A DNA stretch of 64,000 bases from Tenacibaculum caenipelagi (GCF_004363005.1 NZ_SNYH01000005.1:62001-126000), one strand, 5' to 3'. Shown: positions 1 to 8,300, counted from the first letter of the stretch. Program-made: numbers and translations. The notes: a model not told the origin generated them from the letters alone.

Positions 1-864
1 ATATATATCCATTCCATTTGAAATTCCGCCTTGAATTCCTCCTGATAAATTAGATTGTGTGGTTCCGTCTGTGTTAAAAATATCATTATGCTCAGATCCT
101 TGCATTTTTGCTCCACAGAAGCCACTTCCAAACTCAAACCCCTTCACGGCATTGATTGATAACATTGCTTTTCCTAACTCTGCATGTAACTTATGAAAAA
201 TAGGTTCTCCTAAACCAACAGGCACATTTTGAGCAACACAAGTAATTGTCCCTCCAATAGTATCTCCAGCTTTACGTATTTCGTTGATTTTATCAATCAT
301 AACCTCTGCAGACTTTTCATCTGGACAACGAACAATATTACTTTCTGTCTTAGAAAAATCTAACTCTTGATACGGCTTCATTATAAAAATATCTCCAACC
401 GACGATGTAAACGCATTAATATTGATATGCTGAATTAATTGCTTTGCTAATGCCCCTGCCACTACCCAATTAGCTGTTTCACGAGCTGAAGTTCTACCAC
501 CACCTCTATGATCTCTGATTCCATACTTTTTATCATACGTATAATCAGCATGTGAAGGACGATATACGTCTGTATTATGATTATAATCTTTACTTTTTTG
601 ATTTGTATTTTTTATAACAAATCCAATAGAGGCTCCTGTAGTAATACCTTCAAAAATTCCAGATAAAAATTCGACTGTGTCTGGCTCTTTACGTTGCGTT
701 ACTATTTTAGACTGACCAGGTTTACGACGATCCAATTCAAATTGAATCGCTTCAAAGTCAACTTTCATTCCTGCTGGGAATCCATCTATTACACCTCCAA
801 TAGCTACTCCGTGAGATTCACCGAAAGTAGTCAGTTTTAAAATATTTCCGAACGAATTAAACAT
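1..864 (-). CDS. aroC: Chorismate synthase, 3' end cut by window start
   Basis: Last step of the shikimate pathway: 5-enolpyruvylshikimate-3-phosphate to chorismate, in the cytosol, using reduced FMN. Reading the minus strand from the ATG at 862-864 gives 288 codons open to the window edge. It begins [19 protein letters not shown] and contains the family signatures [33 protein letters not shown] and, near the edge, GIQGGISNG. The family is usually about 350-360 residues, so roughly the last 65 are outside the window. The next gene on this side is tRNA-Ser on the other strand. Nothing odd is visible in the part that can be read. Confidence 0.95.
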   Translation of the reverse strand, partial: MFNSFGNILKLTTFGESHGVAIGGVIDGFPAGMKVDFEAIQFELDRRKPGQSKIVTQRKEPDTVEFLSGIFEGITTGASIGFVIKNTNQKSKDYNHNTDVYRPSHADYTYDKKYGIRDHRGGGRTSARETANWVVAGALAKQLIQHININAFTSSVGDIFIMKPYQELDFSKTESNIVRCPDEKSAEVMIDKINEIRKAGDTIGGTITCVAQNVPVGLGEPIFHKLHAELGKAMLSINAVKGFEFGSGFCGAKMQGSEHNDIFNTDGTTQSNLSGGIQGGISNGMDIY

Positions 865-1101
865 ACTTAAGAATTTGAGAACGAAGGTAGAATTAATTTA
901 CAAGAAAAACTACAACTTAAATATCATAATTACCATTAAAATTCACCTTCAAATGCCATTTACAAAAGTAATTTATAAAAAAACACTACTTCATTTTCCT
1001 TATAATTTACACCAAACTTATTGATAGCAAAAGCGTTACATTTACTAGGTTTTTCTACCCCAAAAAAAACTCAAAAAAAGTAGAGAAAAACTTTTTTAGA
1101 A

Positions 1102-1123
1102 TTGAAAAAAGGTCATATATTTG
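1102..1123 (+). promoter_or_regulatory. Candidate promoter of tRNA-Ser
   Basis: TATATTTG at 1116-1123 fits the Bacteroidota -7 consensus TAnnTTTG and lies 35 bases before the tRNA. A TTG at 1102-1104 is closer than the usual spacing of about 19, so the -33 element is uncertain. The rest of the AT-rich gap 865-1158 shows no convincing ORF. Confidence 0.45.
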
Positions 1124-1158
1124 CATCCGCAATCAGGAACTACCTGATAAGGCAGTCA

Positions 1159-1243
1159 GGAGAAATGGCAGAGTGGTCGAATGCGGCGGTCTTGAAAACC
1201 GTTGTCTGTAACAGGACCGGGGGTTCGAATCCCTCTTTCTCCG
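1159..1243 (+). tRNA. tRNA-Ser (anticodon UGA)
   Basis: Acceptor arms GGAGAAA (1159-1165) and TTTCTCC (1236-1242) pair perfectly, with discriminator G at 1243. The anticodon loop CTTGAAA (1191-1197) carries TGA at 1193-1195. The T-arm GGGGGTTCGAATCCC is canonical, and the long variable arm is the class II type expected for serine. The 3' CCA is not encoded. It reads UCN serine codons. Confidence 0.97.
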
Positions 1244-1244
1244 C

Positions 1245-1276
1245 AAGTCCGAAGCGAAAGCTTCGGACTTTTTTTT
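1245..1276 (+). terminator. Rho-independent terminator of tRNA-Ser
   Basis: A perfect 11-bp stem (1245-1255 with 1260-1270) capped by a GAAA tetraloop is followed at once by a run of T. It begins two bases after the tRNA, so it should define the primary transcript end. Confidence 0.9.
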
Positions 1277-1289
1277 AGGGGATTAAAGA

Positions 1290-1317
1290 AAAAAAGCTTA
1301 CTGGGGTAAGCTTTTTT
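1290..1317. terminator. Bidirectional terminator between tRNA-Ser and PAP2 gene
   Basis: GCTTAC (1296-1301) and GTAAGC (1306-1311) form a stem with loop TGGG, flanked by an A run on the left and a T run on the right. It can therefore stop transcription from either side. It lies just downstream of the minus-strand PAP2 gene that ends at 1351. Confidence 0.7.
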
Positions 1318-1350
1318 CATTTCTAATTATTTTTTCTATTCTTTTCTAAA

Positions 1351-1923
1351 TTACGCTTCTTTAAAACCTATTTTATTTTGTAAAAACACATATCCTTTAT
1401 AAAATAGTATTCCGAATATTATTCCTGAAATATATCCACTAGTAACATCTACTGGAAAATGTACTCCTAAATAAAGCCTGCTGTAACCAAATATTAAAGG
1501 AAATAAAACCATAAAATAAATTACTTTATAATGCTTCCTTAACAACAAAATCATAAATGTGGTTATCGTTGTAGATAACGATGCATGCCCTGACCAAAAA
1601 CTATATCCTCTAGGCTTATAAGAAAACTCTCTTAAATAACCTTTTAAACTTTCAGTATTACAAGGTCTTATTCTTTCTGTTGTATTCTTAATTAAGTTAG
1701 TGAACTGATCTGAAAAAGCCACAATTACAGCTATAAACAATAGAGTAAATACTCCTTTTTTCCACCCGAATTGCTTAAATACTAAAAACAACACCAAAAC
1801 AAACAAAGGTGTCCATGTAAATTGATTAGTAATAGTTAACCAAAAACCATCCCACTGCTCGCTACCTAAATTATTAAGATAAATTAACAGCTCTTTATCT
1901 TTCTGTAATATATTTTCTATCAA
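1351..1923 (-). CDS. PAP2-family membrane phosphatase
   Basis: A 190-residue integral membrane phosphatase of the PAP2 superfamily, which dephosphorylates lipid phosphates such as undecaprenyl diphosphate or phosphatidic acid. The three catalytic motifs are in order: K79 with R86-P87 (KNTTERIRP), S111-G112-H113 (SFWSGHAS) and S148-R149...H155 (SRLYLGVHFPVD). Hydrophobic segments flank them. It starts two bases after the stop of the upstream cyclophilin-FKBP gene, so it is probably the last gene of that transcript. The substrate cannot be read from the sequence. Confidence 0.9.
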   Translation of the reverse strand: MIENILQKDKELLIYLNNLGSEQWDGFWLTITNQFTWTPLFVLVLFLVFKQFGWKKGVFTLLFIAVIVAFSDQFTNLIKNTTERIRPCNTESLKGYLREFSYKPRGYSFWSGHASLSTTITTFMILLLRKHYKVIYFMVLFPLIFGYSRLYLGVHFPVDVTSGYISGIIFGILFYKGYVFLQNKIGFKEA

Positions 1924-1925
1924 AA

Positions 1926-2975
1926 CTATTTCCCTACTTTTAATACTTCTATTTCAAAAATTAAATCTGATTTTGGAGGAATTGGACCTACTTTACGATC
2001 TCCATACCCTAAATAAGAAGGTATAAACAACCTTACCTTATCTCCTTCTCTCATCGTTTTTACTCCTTCTTTCCAACCAGCAATTAAAGGAAATTTTTCA
2101 TCATCAATTGTAAAAACGAATGGCTCTCCTTTATCTAAACTTGAATCTATTTTTTTTCCGTCTGTTAAAAACAATGTGTAATGAGCTGTAGTTGGCAGTG
2201 CTGGATTTACTTTTTCACCATTTCCTTTTTGTAAGGATAATATTTTCAACCCTGAGTTAGTAGTAACAGCGTCATTAATTCCTTGCTCTTCTTGATATTT
2301 TTTCTTCAGTTCTTCTAATTTTTGTTTACGTTCTGCTTCTTTCTTCTCAACATTAGCTAATTCGTATTCAAAAACTTCTGGAGCATTAAAAGCTTTTGCT
2401 TTTTCTCCTACTCTTAAAATTTCCACACGTTCTATGTAGTCATTTTTTTGAATGGTATCTACAACATTTTGTCCTATTAAAACACGTCCAAAAACTGAAT
2501 GCCCGCCATCTAACCAAGGTGTCGCTTTATGAGTAATAAAAAATTGACTAGAATTAGTAACAGGTCTTGAATAATTCGCCATCGACAATACACCAGGACC
2601 ATCGTGCTTATACAATAATTTACCTTCATCATCTATAGGAAATTCATCTGCAAAAGTATACCCTGCATCTCCATTACCTTTACCTGTTCTATCTCCTCCT
2701 TGAATCATAAAATCTTTAATTACACGATGAAATATAGTACCATCATAAAAAGGTTCACCTTTTAATGAATCTGCCACTTTAGGATTAGTTCCTTCTGATA
2801 AAGACACAAAGTTTGCCACTGTCATAGGAACTTTTTCGCTAAACAATTTCACTAAAATATCTCCTTTATTTGTTTGAATATCGGCATACAGTCCGTTTTC
2901 TAAATTAGGATATTTAGCAGACTTACAAGCTGTAAACGACACTAAAACCGCAATTAAAACTTTAATTAATTTCAT
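1926..2975 (-). CDS. Two-domain peptidyl-prolyl isomerase (cyclophilin + FKBP) lipoprotein
   Basis: A 349-residue proline isomerase, probably periplasmic. The N-terminus MKLIKVLIAVLVSFTACKS is a lipoprotein signal with C17 as the likely lipidated residue. Residues about 30-190 are a cyclophilin domain (FHRVIKDFMIQGGD, GVLSMAN, NSSQFFI, WLDGGHSVFGRV). A charged linker at about 205-235 leads to a C-terminal FKBP domain (HYTLFLTDGKKIDSS, ...LIFEIEVLKV). Fusion of two unrelated PPIase folds in one lipoprotein is a recurrent Bacteroidota arrangement. It belongs to a run of three PPIase genes, separated from the next by a long hairpin at 3007-3045. Confidence 0.92.
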   Translation of the reverse strand: MKLIKVLIAVLVSFTACKSAKYPNLENGLYADIQTNKGDILVKLFSEKVPMTVANFVSLSEGTNPKVADSLKGEPFYDGTIFHRVIKDFMIQGGDRTGKGNGDAGYTFADEFPIDDEGKLLYKHDGPGVLSMANYSRPVTNSSQFFITHKATPWLDGGHSVFGRVLIGQNVVDTIQKNDYIERVEILRVGEKAKAFNAPEVFEYELANVEKKEAERKQKLEELKKKYQEEQGINDAVTTNSGLKILSLQKGNGEKVNPALPTTAHYTLFLTDGKKIDSSLDKGEPFVFTIDDEKFPLIAGWKEGVKTMREGDKVRLFIPSYLGYGDRKVGPIPPKSDLIFEIEVLKVGK

Positions 2976-3006
2976 CTATATTAATATTTATGATTCTTTT
3001 ATAAAC

Positions 3007-3045
3007 AATCAATTAGGTTAGCAACAAGCACTAACCTAATTGATT
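3007..3045. terminator. Strong 15-bp hairpin between two PPIase genes
   Basis: Positions 3007-3021 pair perfectly with 3031-3045 around a 9-base loop. It lies downstream of the FKBP gene ending at 3065 and upstream of the cyclophilin-FKBP gene. On the minus strand no clean T run follows, so it may act as an attenuator or mRNA-stabilising stem rather than a full terminator. Confidence 0.5.
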
Positions 3046-3064
3046 TTCAAATATTTATATTTTA

Positions 3065-3790
3065 CTATTTAACTTCTAACAACTCTACTTCAAAAATTAA
3101 AGCTGAAAATGGTTTGATGTGCTGACCTCTACTTTGAGCTCCGTATGCCAATTCTTGAGGGATAAAAAACTTGTATTTTGCACCTGACTTCATTAATTGC
3201 AAACCTTCAGTCCAACCTTTAATTACATCACCTACTCCAAACTCGATAGGCTCACCTTTTTCAACTGAACTATCAAACACAGTTCCATCAATTAAAGTTC
3301 CATGGTAATGAACTTTTACTCTAGAAGTCGCTTTTGGCTCCTCACCTTCTCCTTCTTTTAAAACGATGTATTGTAAACCACTATCTGTAGTTTTTACTCC
3401 ATCTTTAGTTTTATTTTCTGCTAAAAACTCTTCTCCTGATTTTTTGTTATCTCCAAATTCAGCTTCAGCCTTTTTAGCTTGTTCTTCTTGCATTTTCTTC
3501 ATTTTTTCTTGTTGTTTCTTCTGAAAAAATGTTCTTAAAATGTTATTGATATCTTTAGTTTCTACTAATAAGTTTGTAGAATCCATTCCGTTTTTGAACC
3601 CTTGCACAAATAAATCTTGATCCATTTCACCAAAATTTGCTTTGATTTTAGTCGCCATATCTAAACCTATAGCATAGCTTACAGAATCTACTTCTGACGT
3701 TAATGAACTTTTTTGTTTAAACTGACCGTTACTACATGAGACAATTGATAAACCTACAACTGTTGCTGCTAAAATATTGGTTAATTTCAT
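3065..3790 (-). CDS. FKBP-type peptidyl-prolyl isomerase (FkpA/Mip-like) lipoprotein
   Basis: 241 residues. A lipoprotein-like signal (MKLTNILAATVVGLSIVSCS, cysteine at 19) is followed by an N-terminal dimerisation region (SYAIGLDMATKIKANF) and a long charged helix rich in K/E/Q (about 90-125). The C-terminal FKBP domain contains VKVHYHGTLIDGTVFDSS, VIKGWTEGLQLM and ALIFEVELLEV. This is the Mip/FkpA layout, a periplasmic chaperone-isomerase. Its start overlaps the stop of gldI by 4 bases (ATGA), indicating translational coupling. Confidence 0.93.
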   Translation of the reverse strand: MKLTNILAATVVGLSIVSCSNGQFKQKSSLTSEVDSVSYAIGLDMATKIKANFGEMDQDLFVQGFKNGMDSTNLLVETKDINNILRTFFQKKQQEKMKKMQEEQAKKAEAEFGDNKKSGEEFLAENKTKDGVKTTDSGLQYIVLKEGEGEEPKATSRVKVHYHGTLIDGTVFDSSVEKGEPIEFGVGDVIKGWTEGLQLMKSGAKYKFFIPQELAYGAQSRGQHIKPFSALIFEVELLEVK

Positions 3791-4326
3791 TCTTCTTTTT
3801 TTGATTTTATATCGATTAATGTTAATGTACTTTGTATTGGCTGATTAACAGCTATTTTATTTCCATCTCCCGTAACTCCAAAAGCTCTGTACGATGGAAT
3901 CACAAATGTAATAGTTTCTCCTATTTTCATCAACTTTATTCCATCTTGTAGTGCTGGTATAAAGTCTTCCTTATCTACCTTATAACTTCGTTCTTTATTT
4001 TCATAAATGATATTCCCTTCTATATCTGTTATATTGTACACTATTTGTACAACGTCTTCAAATTTAGGAGATTTTGCATTTAGAGTATCTTTTTTAACAT
4101 AGGTATACCAATAACCATTAGCTGAAGTTATATATTGGTTCACCGTATCAAGTGCCATCAAACCTTCTAAATACTTTTTCTCTAAAGCATTTAGTTTTTT
4201 ATTTTTCTTTACAACTTCATGATAAAAATTGGTTGTACCTTGTTGTTTTGGCCTTCTTGCTTCTGGTTCTTTACAAGAAACTAAAACAATAATAACACTG
4301 ATAAAAACTAACAATCTATACTTCAT
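3787..4326 (-). CDS. gldI: Gliding motility-associated peptidyl-prolyl isomerase GldI
   Basis: A 179-residue FKBP-type lipoprotein: signal MKYRLLVFISVIIVLVSCK with C18, then a short FKBP domain (VQIVYNITDIEGNIIYENKE ... IKLMKIGETITFVIPSYRAFG). The size, position and sequence fit GldI, which in Flavobacterium johnsoniae is needed for gliding and is thought to help fold periplasmic components of the motility/type IX secretion machinery. It overlaps nrnA upstream by 11 bases and the next FKBP gene by 4, so the three genes form a tight operon. It supports assignment to a gliding Flavobacteriaceae. Confidence 0.88.
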   Translation of the reverse strand: MKYRLLVFISVIIVLVSCKEPEARRPKQQGTTNFYHEVVKKNKKLNALEKKYLEGLMALDTVNQYITSANGYWYTYVKKDTLNAKSPKFEDVVQIVYNITDIEGNIIYENKERSYKVDKEDFIPALQDGIKLMKIGETITFVIPSYRAFGVTGDGNKIAVNQPIQSTLTLIDIKSKKEE

Positions 4327-5344
4327 ACGAGGCTTCTAATTCGTGTTGATATTTAGGTAATAACGATTTAAATTTCGCTATCGTATTTTCTAGGGTATCT
4401 TCACTTTTACCACCAGCAGCATTATCATGACCTCCTCCGCCAAAATAATTTCTCGCAAATTGATTAACAGAAAAACTTCCTTTAGAGCGGAAAGAGATTT
4501 TTATAATTCCCTGTTCTTCATCTTCAATAAAAATAGCAGCAAATACAATTCCTTTTAAAGACAAGGCATAATTTACAACTCCTTCAGTATCTCCTTTCTC
4601 ATAATTAAATTGTCTTTTTTCTTCTTCAGATAGTGTAATAAAGGCCGTTTTATATTCAGGCAACACCTTCATATTACTTAATGCCTTACCTAACAACAAC
4701 AATCTATTGTATGAATTTGAGTCATGCACATTGCTGTGAATTCTATCATTCTCAGCTCCTTTATCTATTAGATCTGCTATAATTCTGTGCGTAGTACTCG
4801 TGGTTGAACGAAAACGAAACGAACCTGTATCCGTCATAATTCCCGTATACAAACAAGTAGCAATATCTTTATTAATCAACTCAACATCTCCCATCATTTC
4901 TATAAAATTATATACCATTTGGCAAGTAGAAGACATTGATGTATCTGAATACATATACTTAAAGTCATCTGGTTGTTGATGATGATCTATCAAAACAAAA
5001 TCGTTTTCGTATTGCTCTAAAGTGTTCTGCATATCACCTCCCACCCTATGCAACGCGTTAAAATCTAATAGGAAAATAATATCCGATTTAGCTAAAGCTC
5101 TGACAGATTGCTTGTTTTGACGATCAAAACGTTTTACAGTTTCAGAACCCGGAACCCAATGTAAAAATTCTGGGTATTCATTTGGCATTAACACCTGAGT
5201 AGTGTGCCCTTTTTTATCTAAATAGTGCTTCAATCCTAAAGTAGAACCTATTGCATCTCCATCTGGATTTCTATGTCCTATAATCACAATATCTCTAGGC
5301 TGTGATAAAAATTCTTGTAGTTCTGTAAAGTGCTTTAAAATCAT
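4316..5344 (-). CDS. nrnA: DHH/DHHA1 phosphoesterase, NrnA-like (oligoribonuclease / pAp phosphatase)
   Basis: A 342-residue cytosolic phosphoesterase. H24-R-N-P-D-G-D-A-I-G-S is motif I. FLLDFN (about 91-96) and D120-H121-H122 (VLIDHHQQPDD) complete the metal site. The C-terminal DHHA1 domain ends with FGGGGHDNAAGG. The NrnA family degrades nanoRNA and dephosphorylates 3'-phosphoadenosine 5'-phosphate. It is the first gene of the nrnA-gldI-FKBP operon, overlapping gldI by 11 bases. The pairing with gldI is common in flavobacteria and probably reflects shared transcription rather than shared function. Confidence 0.9.
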   Translation of the reverse strand: MILKHFTELQEFLSQPRDIVIIGHRNPDGDAIGSTLGLKHYLDKKGHTTQVLMPNEYPEFLHWVPGSETVKRFDRQNKQSVRALAKSDIIFLLDFNALHRVGGDMQNTLEQYENDFVLIDHHQQPDDFKYMYSDTSMSSTCQMVYNFIEMMGDVELINKDIATCLYTGIMTDTGSFRFRSTTSTTHRIIADLIDKGAENDRIHSNVHDSNSYNRLLLLGKALSNMKVLPEYKTAFITLSEEEKRQFNYEKGDTEGVVNYALSLKGIVFAAIFIEDEEQGIIKISFRSKGSFSVNQFARNYFGGGGHDNAAGGKSEDTLENTIAKFKSLLPKYQHELEASYEV

Positions 5345-5428
5345 AAATGGCGAAGATACAAATTAATGCTATATTAACCTTTCTGCGTTATTCTTTTTGT
5401 TTATTCGTAAATAAAAACACCACTATGA

Positions 5429-5924
5429 CATACAGCAAACCTCAAAGCTAACCCATACAATGAGAAGACAATTTTAGGAACCTCTCAATGGAAATAACTT
5501 ACTAACGAACTGACAAACTCTACTGCTATTTTTACTATCATTGTTAGCAGTGTACAAGTGCTTTCAAAAGAACACGAATTTAAAAAAGGATAATTTTCCT
5601 CATGAAGTTGATTAATTATTTAGCTTGATTAACAACTCAACAAACACCAATATAATTCTTCTTTCAGGTGACAGACATATTTCAGAGTTTTCTGAAACCT
5701 CTATTGAAGGAGTAAACTACTCAATAATTGATTTCACATCAAGCGAACACACTCATGCGTATTCTTCTTTTACTTCGGAATAGAACAACTACAGAATTGG
5801 TAATGTTATAAACTCGTTAAGTTACGGTACGCTACTTTTTGATTTCGAAACTAAAAAAGTTACCTTTCAAATGCGCTGTAAAAACAACACTATTCTTCAA
5901 GAAATTAACCAAACATACCCTTAA
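5429..5924 (+). pseudogene. Decayed phoD-like alkaline phosphatase remnant (C-terminal part)
   Basis: No intact ORF, but pieces in different frames read as the C-terminal third of a PhoD-family metallophosphatase. One frame gives NPYNEKTILGTSQWK, an in-frame stop, then LTNELTNSTAIFTIIVSS. Another gives NFPHEVD, then IILLSGDRHISEFSE and NYSIIDFTSSEHTHAYS, a TAG at 5781-5783, then NNYRIGNVINSLSYGTLLF, ending at TAA 5922-5924. The motifs SGDRHISE and IDFTSS are hallmarks of this family. At least one frameshift and several stops are present and the N-terminal two thirds are gone. It fills most of the 688-bp gap between nrnA and ndk. Confidence 0.8.
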
Positions 5925-5925
5925 C

Positions 5926-5955
5926 TTGCCAGTAACATTAAAAAGTGTATTTTTG
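5926..5955 (+). promoter_or_regulatory. Promoter of ndk (Bacteroidota type)
   Basis: TTG at 5926-5928, a 19-base spacer and TATTTTTG at 5948-5955 fit the Bacteroidota primary sigma consensus (TTG, about 19 bases, TAnnTTTG). It starts just after the last codon of the phoD remnant and lies 77 bases before the ndk start codon. Confidence 0.7.
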
Positions 5956-6032
5956 CGCCGATTTATATAACATTTGTATAAATAACAACAATTAAGGAAT
6001 TTATCATTTACTGATATTTATTACATTTAATA

Positions 6033-6452
6033 ATGGCAACAAATAGAACTTTTACAATGATTAAACCAGATGCTGTTGAAAACGGACACACTGGTGCAAT
6101 TTTAGAAAAAATTAATGCTGCGGGATTTAGAATCGTAGCTATGAAAAAAACACAAATGACTAAGCGTGATGCTGAAACTTTTTACGGAGTACACAGCGAG
6201 CGTCCTTTCTTTGGTGAATTAGTTGAGTTTATGACTCGCGGACCAATCATCGCTGCTATCTTAGAAAAAGACAACGCTGTTGAAGACTTTAGAACTTTAA
6301 TTGGTGCTACTAACCCAGCTGAAGCTGCTGAAGGAACTATCCGTCAGTTATATGCTACTTCTATTGGAGAAAATGCAGTGCACGGTTCTGACTCTGATGA
6401 AAATGCAGCTATCGAAGGTGCTTTTCACTTTTCTGGTAGAGAAATGTTTTAA
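6033..6452 (+). CDS. ndk: Nucleoside diphosphate kinase
   Basis: Transfers the gamma-phosphate of ATP to other (d)NDPs through a phosphohistidine intermediate. 139 residues, the normal size. [10 protein letters not shown] is the N-terminal strand, and the catalytic histidine is H117 in [12 protein letters not shown], the ndk signature. It has its own promoter (5926-5955) and terminator (6483-6512), so it is monocistronic. GC content is higher than in most neighbours, as expected of a highly expressed gene. Confidence 0.97.
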   Translation: MATNRTFTMIKPDAVENGHTGAILEKINAAGFRIVAMKKTQMTKRDAETFYGVHSERPFFGELVEFMTRGPIIAAILEKDNAVEDFRTLIGATNPAEAAEGTIRQLYATSIGENAVHGSDSDENAAIEGAFHFSGREMF

Positions 6453-6482
6453 TTCTTAGAAAGAAATAAGCTTTATATACTG

Positions 6483-6512
6483 AACTCGTTACATAATCGT
6501 AACGAGTTTTTT
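6483..6512 (+). terminator. Rho-independent terminator of ndk
   Basis: AACTCGTTAC (6483-6492) pairs perfectly with GTAACGAGTT (6499-6508) around ATAATC, and the T run extends to 6512. Confidence 0.9.
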
Positions 6513-6540
6513 ATTACTAAAAAAACATTACTCCCCCTCT

Positions 6541-6915
6541 TTAAACGCAATTTGAACAAATACCCGACACTACTCCATTAAAGTTTTCTAGCACATATTT
6601 TTCAGGCAAAACCACTTTTATCTCACCTTCTAAACATTCTACTTTTCCACAAGTAACACATCTAAAATGGAAGTGATTGTGCTTATGTCTCTTTTCTTCG
6701 CACTTCATACAAAAAGCAAAATACTGCTTTCCGTCATCTCCAATTATTTTATGAACTACACGGTCTTCGCACAACCTATTTAAAACCCTATAAACAGTTG
6801 CTCTATCAGCTTTAGAAGCCATTTTTTCTTGAATCATCTCATGACTCAATGCCAATTTAGAATCTTTTAATAACGAATAAATCTCATTGGAATGTGTTGT
6901 ATTTCTTCTTTTCAT
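6541..6915 (-). CDS. Fur-family metal-dependent transcriptional regulator
   Basis: A ferric-uptake-regulator-family repressor. The ATG at 6913-6915 gives 124 residues starting MKRRNTTHSNEIYSLL, the usual N-terminus. An upstream in-frame ATG at 6991-6993 would add 26 cysteine- and aromatic-rich residues crossing the operator, and is rejected. The winged helix contains SKADRATVYRVLNRL. Metal ligands are visible as HKHNHFHF, the structural zinc pair CVTCG and the terminal CSNC. Whether it senses zinc (Zur), iron or peroxide cannot be settled. The candidate operator at 6925-6939 lies in its own promoter region, suggesting autoregulation and control of the divergent DUF2938 gene. Confidence 0.88.
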   Translation of the reverse strand: MKRRNTTHSNEIYSLLKDSKLALSHEMIQEKMASKADRATVYRVLNRLCEDRVVHKIIGDDGKQYFAFCMKCEEKRHKHNHFHFRCVTCGKVECLEGEIKVVLPEKYVLENFNGVVSGICSNCV

Positions 6916-6924
6916 TTTATTTAA

Positions 6925-6939
6925 TGCGACTATGTTGCA
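6925..6939. promoter_or_regulatory. Candidate Fur/Zur-type operator in divergent promoter
   Basis: TGCGACTATGTTGCA is a 15-bp interrupted palindrome (TGCRAC-N3-GTYGCA) with one mismatched pair. It is placed 9 bases upstream of the Fur-family start codon and 41 upstream of the divergent gene at 6981. Its position between the regulator and a divergent membrane protein suggests it is the regulator's binding site. This is inferred from symmetry and position. Confidence 0.5.
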
Positions 6940-6980
6940 ATAATAACAAAAAAGCATATCTTTACCAAAAAAATAATAGC

Positions 6981-7451
6981 ATGAATCATACATTACAAAT
7001 TATCATTATTGGAATTGGAGCCACTTTAACTATGGATATTTGGGCATCCCTTTTAAGTCTTTTCAATATAAAATCTTTAGATTATCGCTTTGTTGGAAGA
7101 TGGCTAGGTCATCTTACCAAAGGTAAGCTTAAGCACGATAAAATTTTCAACACTAAACCTTTCCCCTACGAATTAATTATTGGTTGGATAGCGCATTACC
7201 TAATTGGCATCACCTTTACATTTCTTCTTGTTATCATATATGGTAAAGATTGGCTTAACACACCAACACTACAACCTGCAATTATTATTGGTTTAACAAC
7301 TGTAGTTGCTCCATTTTTCATCATGCAACCTTCTTTTGGAATTGGAATAGCAGCTTCTAAACTACCAAATGCGAACATAGCACGTTTTAAAAGCCTAGTT
7401 ACTCATTTTATTTTCGGATTAGGAATCTATTTAACAGCTATGCTTTTTTAG
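6981..7451 (+). CDS. DUF2938 family membrane protein
   Basis: With the ATG at 6981 the product has 156 residues (MNHTLQIIIIGIGATLTMD). An earlier in-frame ATG at 6894 would run through the operator and into the Fur-family gene on the other strand, and is unlikely. About four hydrophobic segments are visible. Features typical of DUF2938 are TMDIWASLL, YRFVGRWLGH and MQPSFGIGIAASKLP. The biochemical function of the family is unknown. Sharing an intergenic operator with a Fur-family regulator suggests a link to metal homeostasis. Confidence 0.75.
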   Translation: MNHTLQIIIIGIGATLTMDIWASLLSLFNIKSLDYRFVGRWLGHLTKGKLKHDKIFNTKPFPYELIIGWIAHYLIGITFTFLLVIIYGKDWLNTPTLQPAIIIGLTTVVAPFFIMQPSFGIGIAASKLPNANIARFKSLVTHFIFGLGIYLTAMLF

Positions 7452-7530
7452 CATAATATTGAATATTTTAGCTATCGATTAATACACTTGTAAAAAAGAA
7501 TTCACTCTTTATAATTTACTTTAATAACAC

Positions 7531-8268
7531 ATGAGACAATTAACACTAAACGAACTAGAAAATAAATTCAAAAACTATATTTCAGATGTTGAATATTGTG
7601 AATTTTCAGAAGTCTCAAACAAGCTTACCCAACTAATATACCTTTTAAAACATCAGGATATTTCAAATAGAATTCTTGAAAGAATAGAAAATGATTACTC
7701 CGAAATCAAAACAAAACTACCATCTGACTTTAATAATATCAAAAGTTCAGAAAAACGAATTATAATCCAAAGTTTACTTACACCAGATATACAAGGGGCT
7801 TTTGCTTATTTTACTATTTTAACAAAGTTTAATCAGGAAAAAAAATCAACACCTCATTATATCGAATTATCAAGGTATTGGTATGATAAAGGAAGAGATT
7901 TCCATGAATATCAGAGGACTTTTAATAACTATTTTCTAACCCCCTTTAAAGATTTGTTTTTATGGTATATCTACGAAAGCAACATAGTATCTGATTGCGA
8001 TTATTTCTCACACGAAAGCCGCGATAAAATAGAAGAACAACTTTTAGAATTAAAAGAGATGTTAATAAAACAAAACTATGGCCAACAAGTAATCTTTGAC
8101 GAAATTGACGAATTAAAAGAGTTAACAAATAGAGTAAACAAAAAGAATTGGTTCGAAATAATCAAAGGTAAATTTATTGACCTTGCATTAAGCGAAATAA
8201 TTTCAATAGAAATCGCAAAAACAATAATTAAAACACTAACAGGCTCAGAAACAAATCTTTTAAAATAA
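7531..8268 (+). CDS. Hypothetical protein, unrecognised
   Basis: 245 residues, no signal peptide and no clear membrane segment. It is acidic and helix-rich, with many charged E/K residues, and I recognise no motif. The middle (HYIELSRYWYDKGRDFHEYQ) is aromatic-rich. The C-terminus ends with a mildly hydrophobic helix (FIDLALSEIISIEIAKTIIK). It stands alone between a DUF2938 gene and the convergent DUF721 gene. Its base composition is slightly more AT-rich than the core genes, which may indicate an accessory gene. Confidence 0.7.
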   Translation: MRQLTLNELENKFKNYISDVEYCEFSEVSNKLTQLIYLLKHQDISNRILERIENDYSEIKTKLPSDFNNIKSSEKRIIIQSLLTPDIQGAFAYFTILTKFNQEKKSTPHYIELSRYWYDKGRDFHEYQRTFNNYFLTPFKDLFLWYIYESNIVSDCDYFSHESRDKIEEQLLELKEMLIKQNYGQQVIFDEIDELKELTNRVNKKNWFEIIKGKFIDLALSEIISIEIAKTIIKTLTGSETNLLK

Positions 8269-8300
8269 ACACTCTATTTTAACACATTACAAACCCTAGA

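Noticed and set aside
6894..6980. N-terminal extension of the DUF2938 protein
   Set aside because: It would overlap the divergent regulator gene and the operator. The ATG at 6981 starts directly at the first membrane span.
6916..6993. 26-residue N-terminal extension of the Fur-family protein
   Set aside because: Cysteine- and aromatic-rich, covers the palindromic operator, and is absent from the family. The ATG at 6915 gives the usual length.
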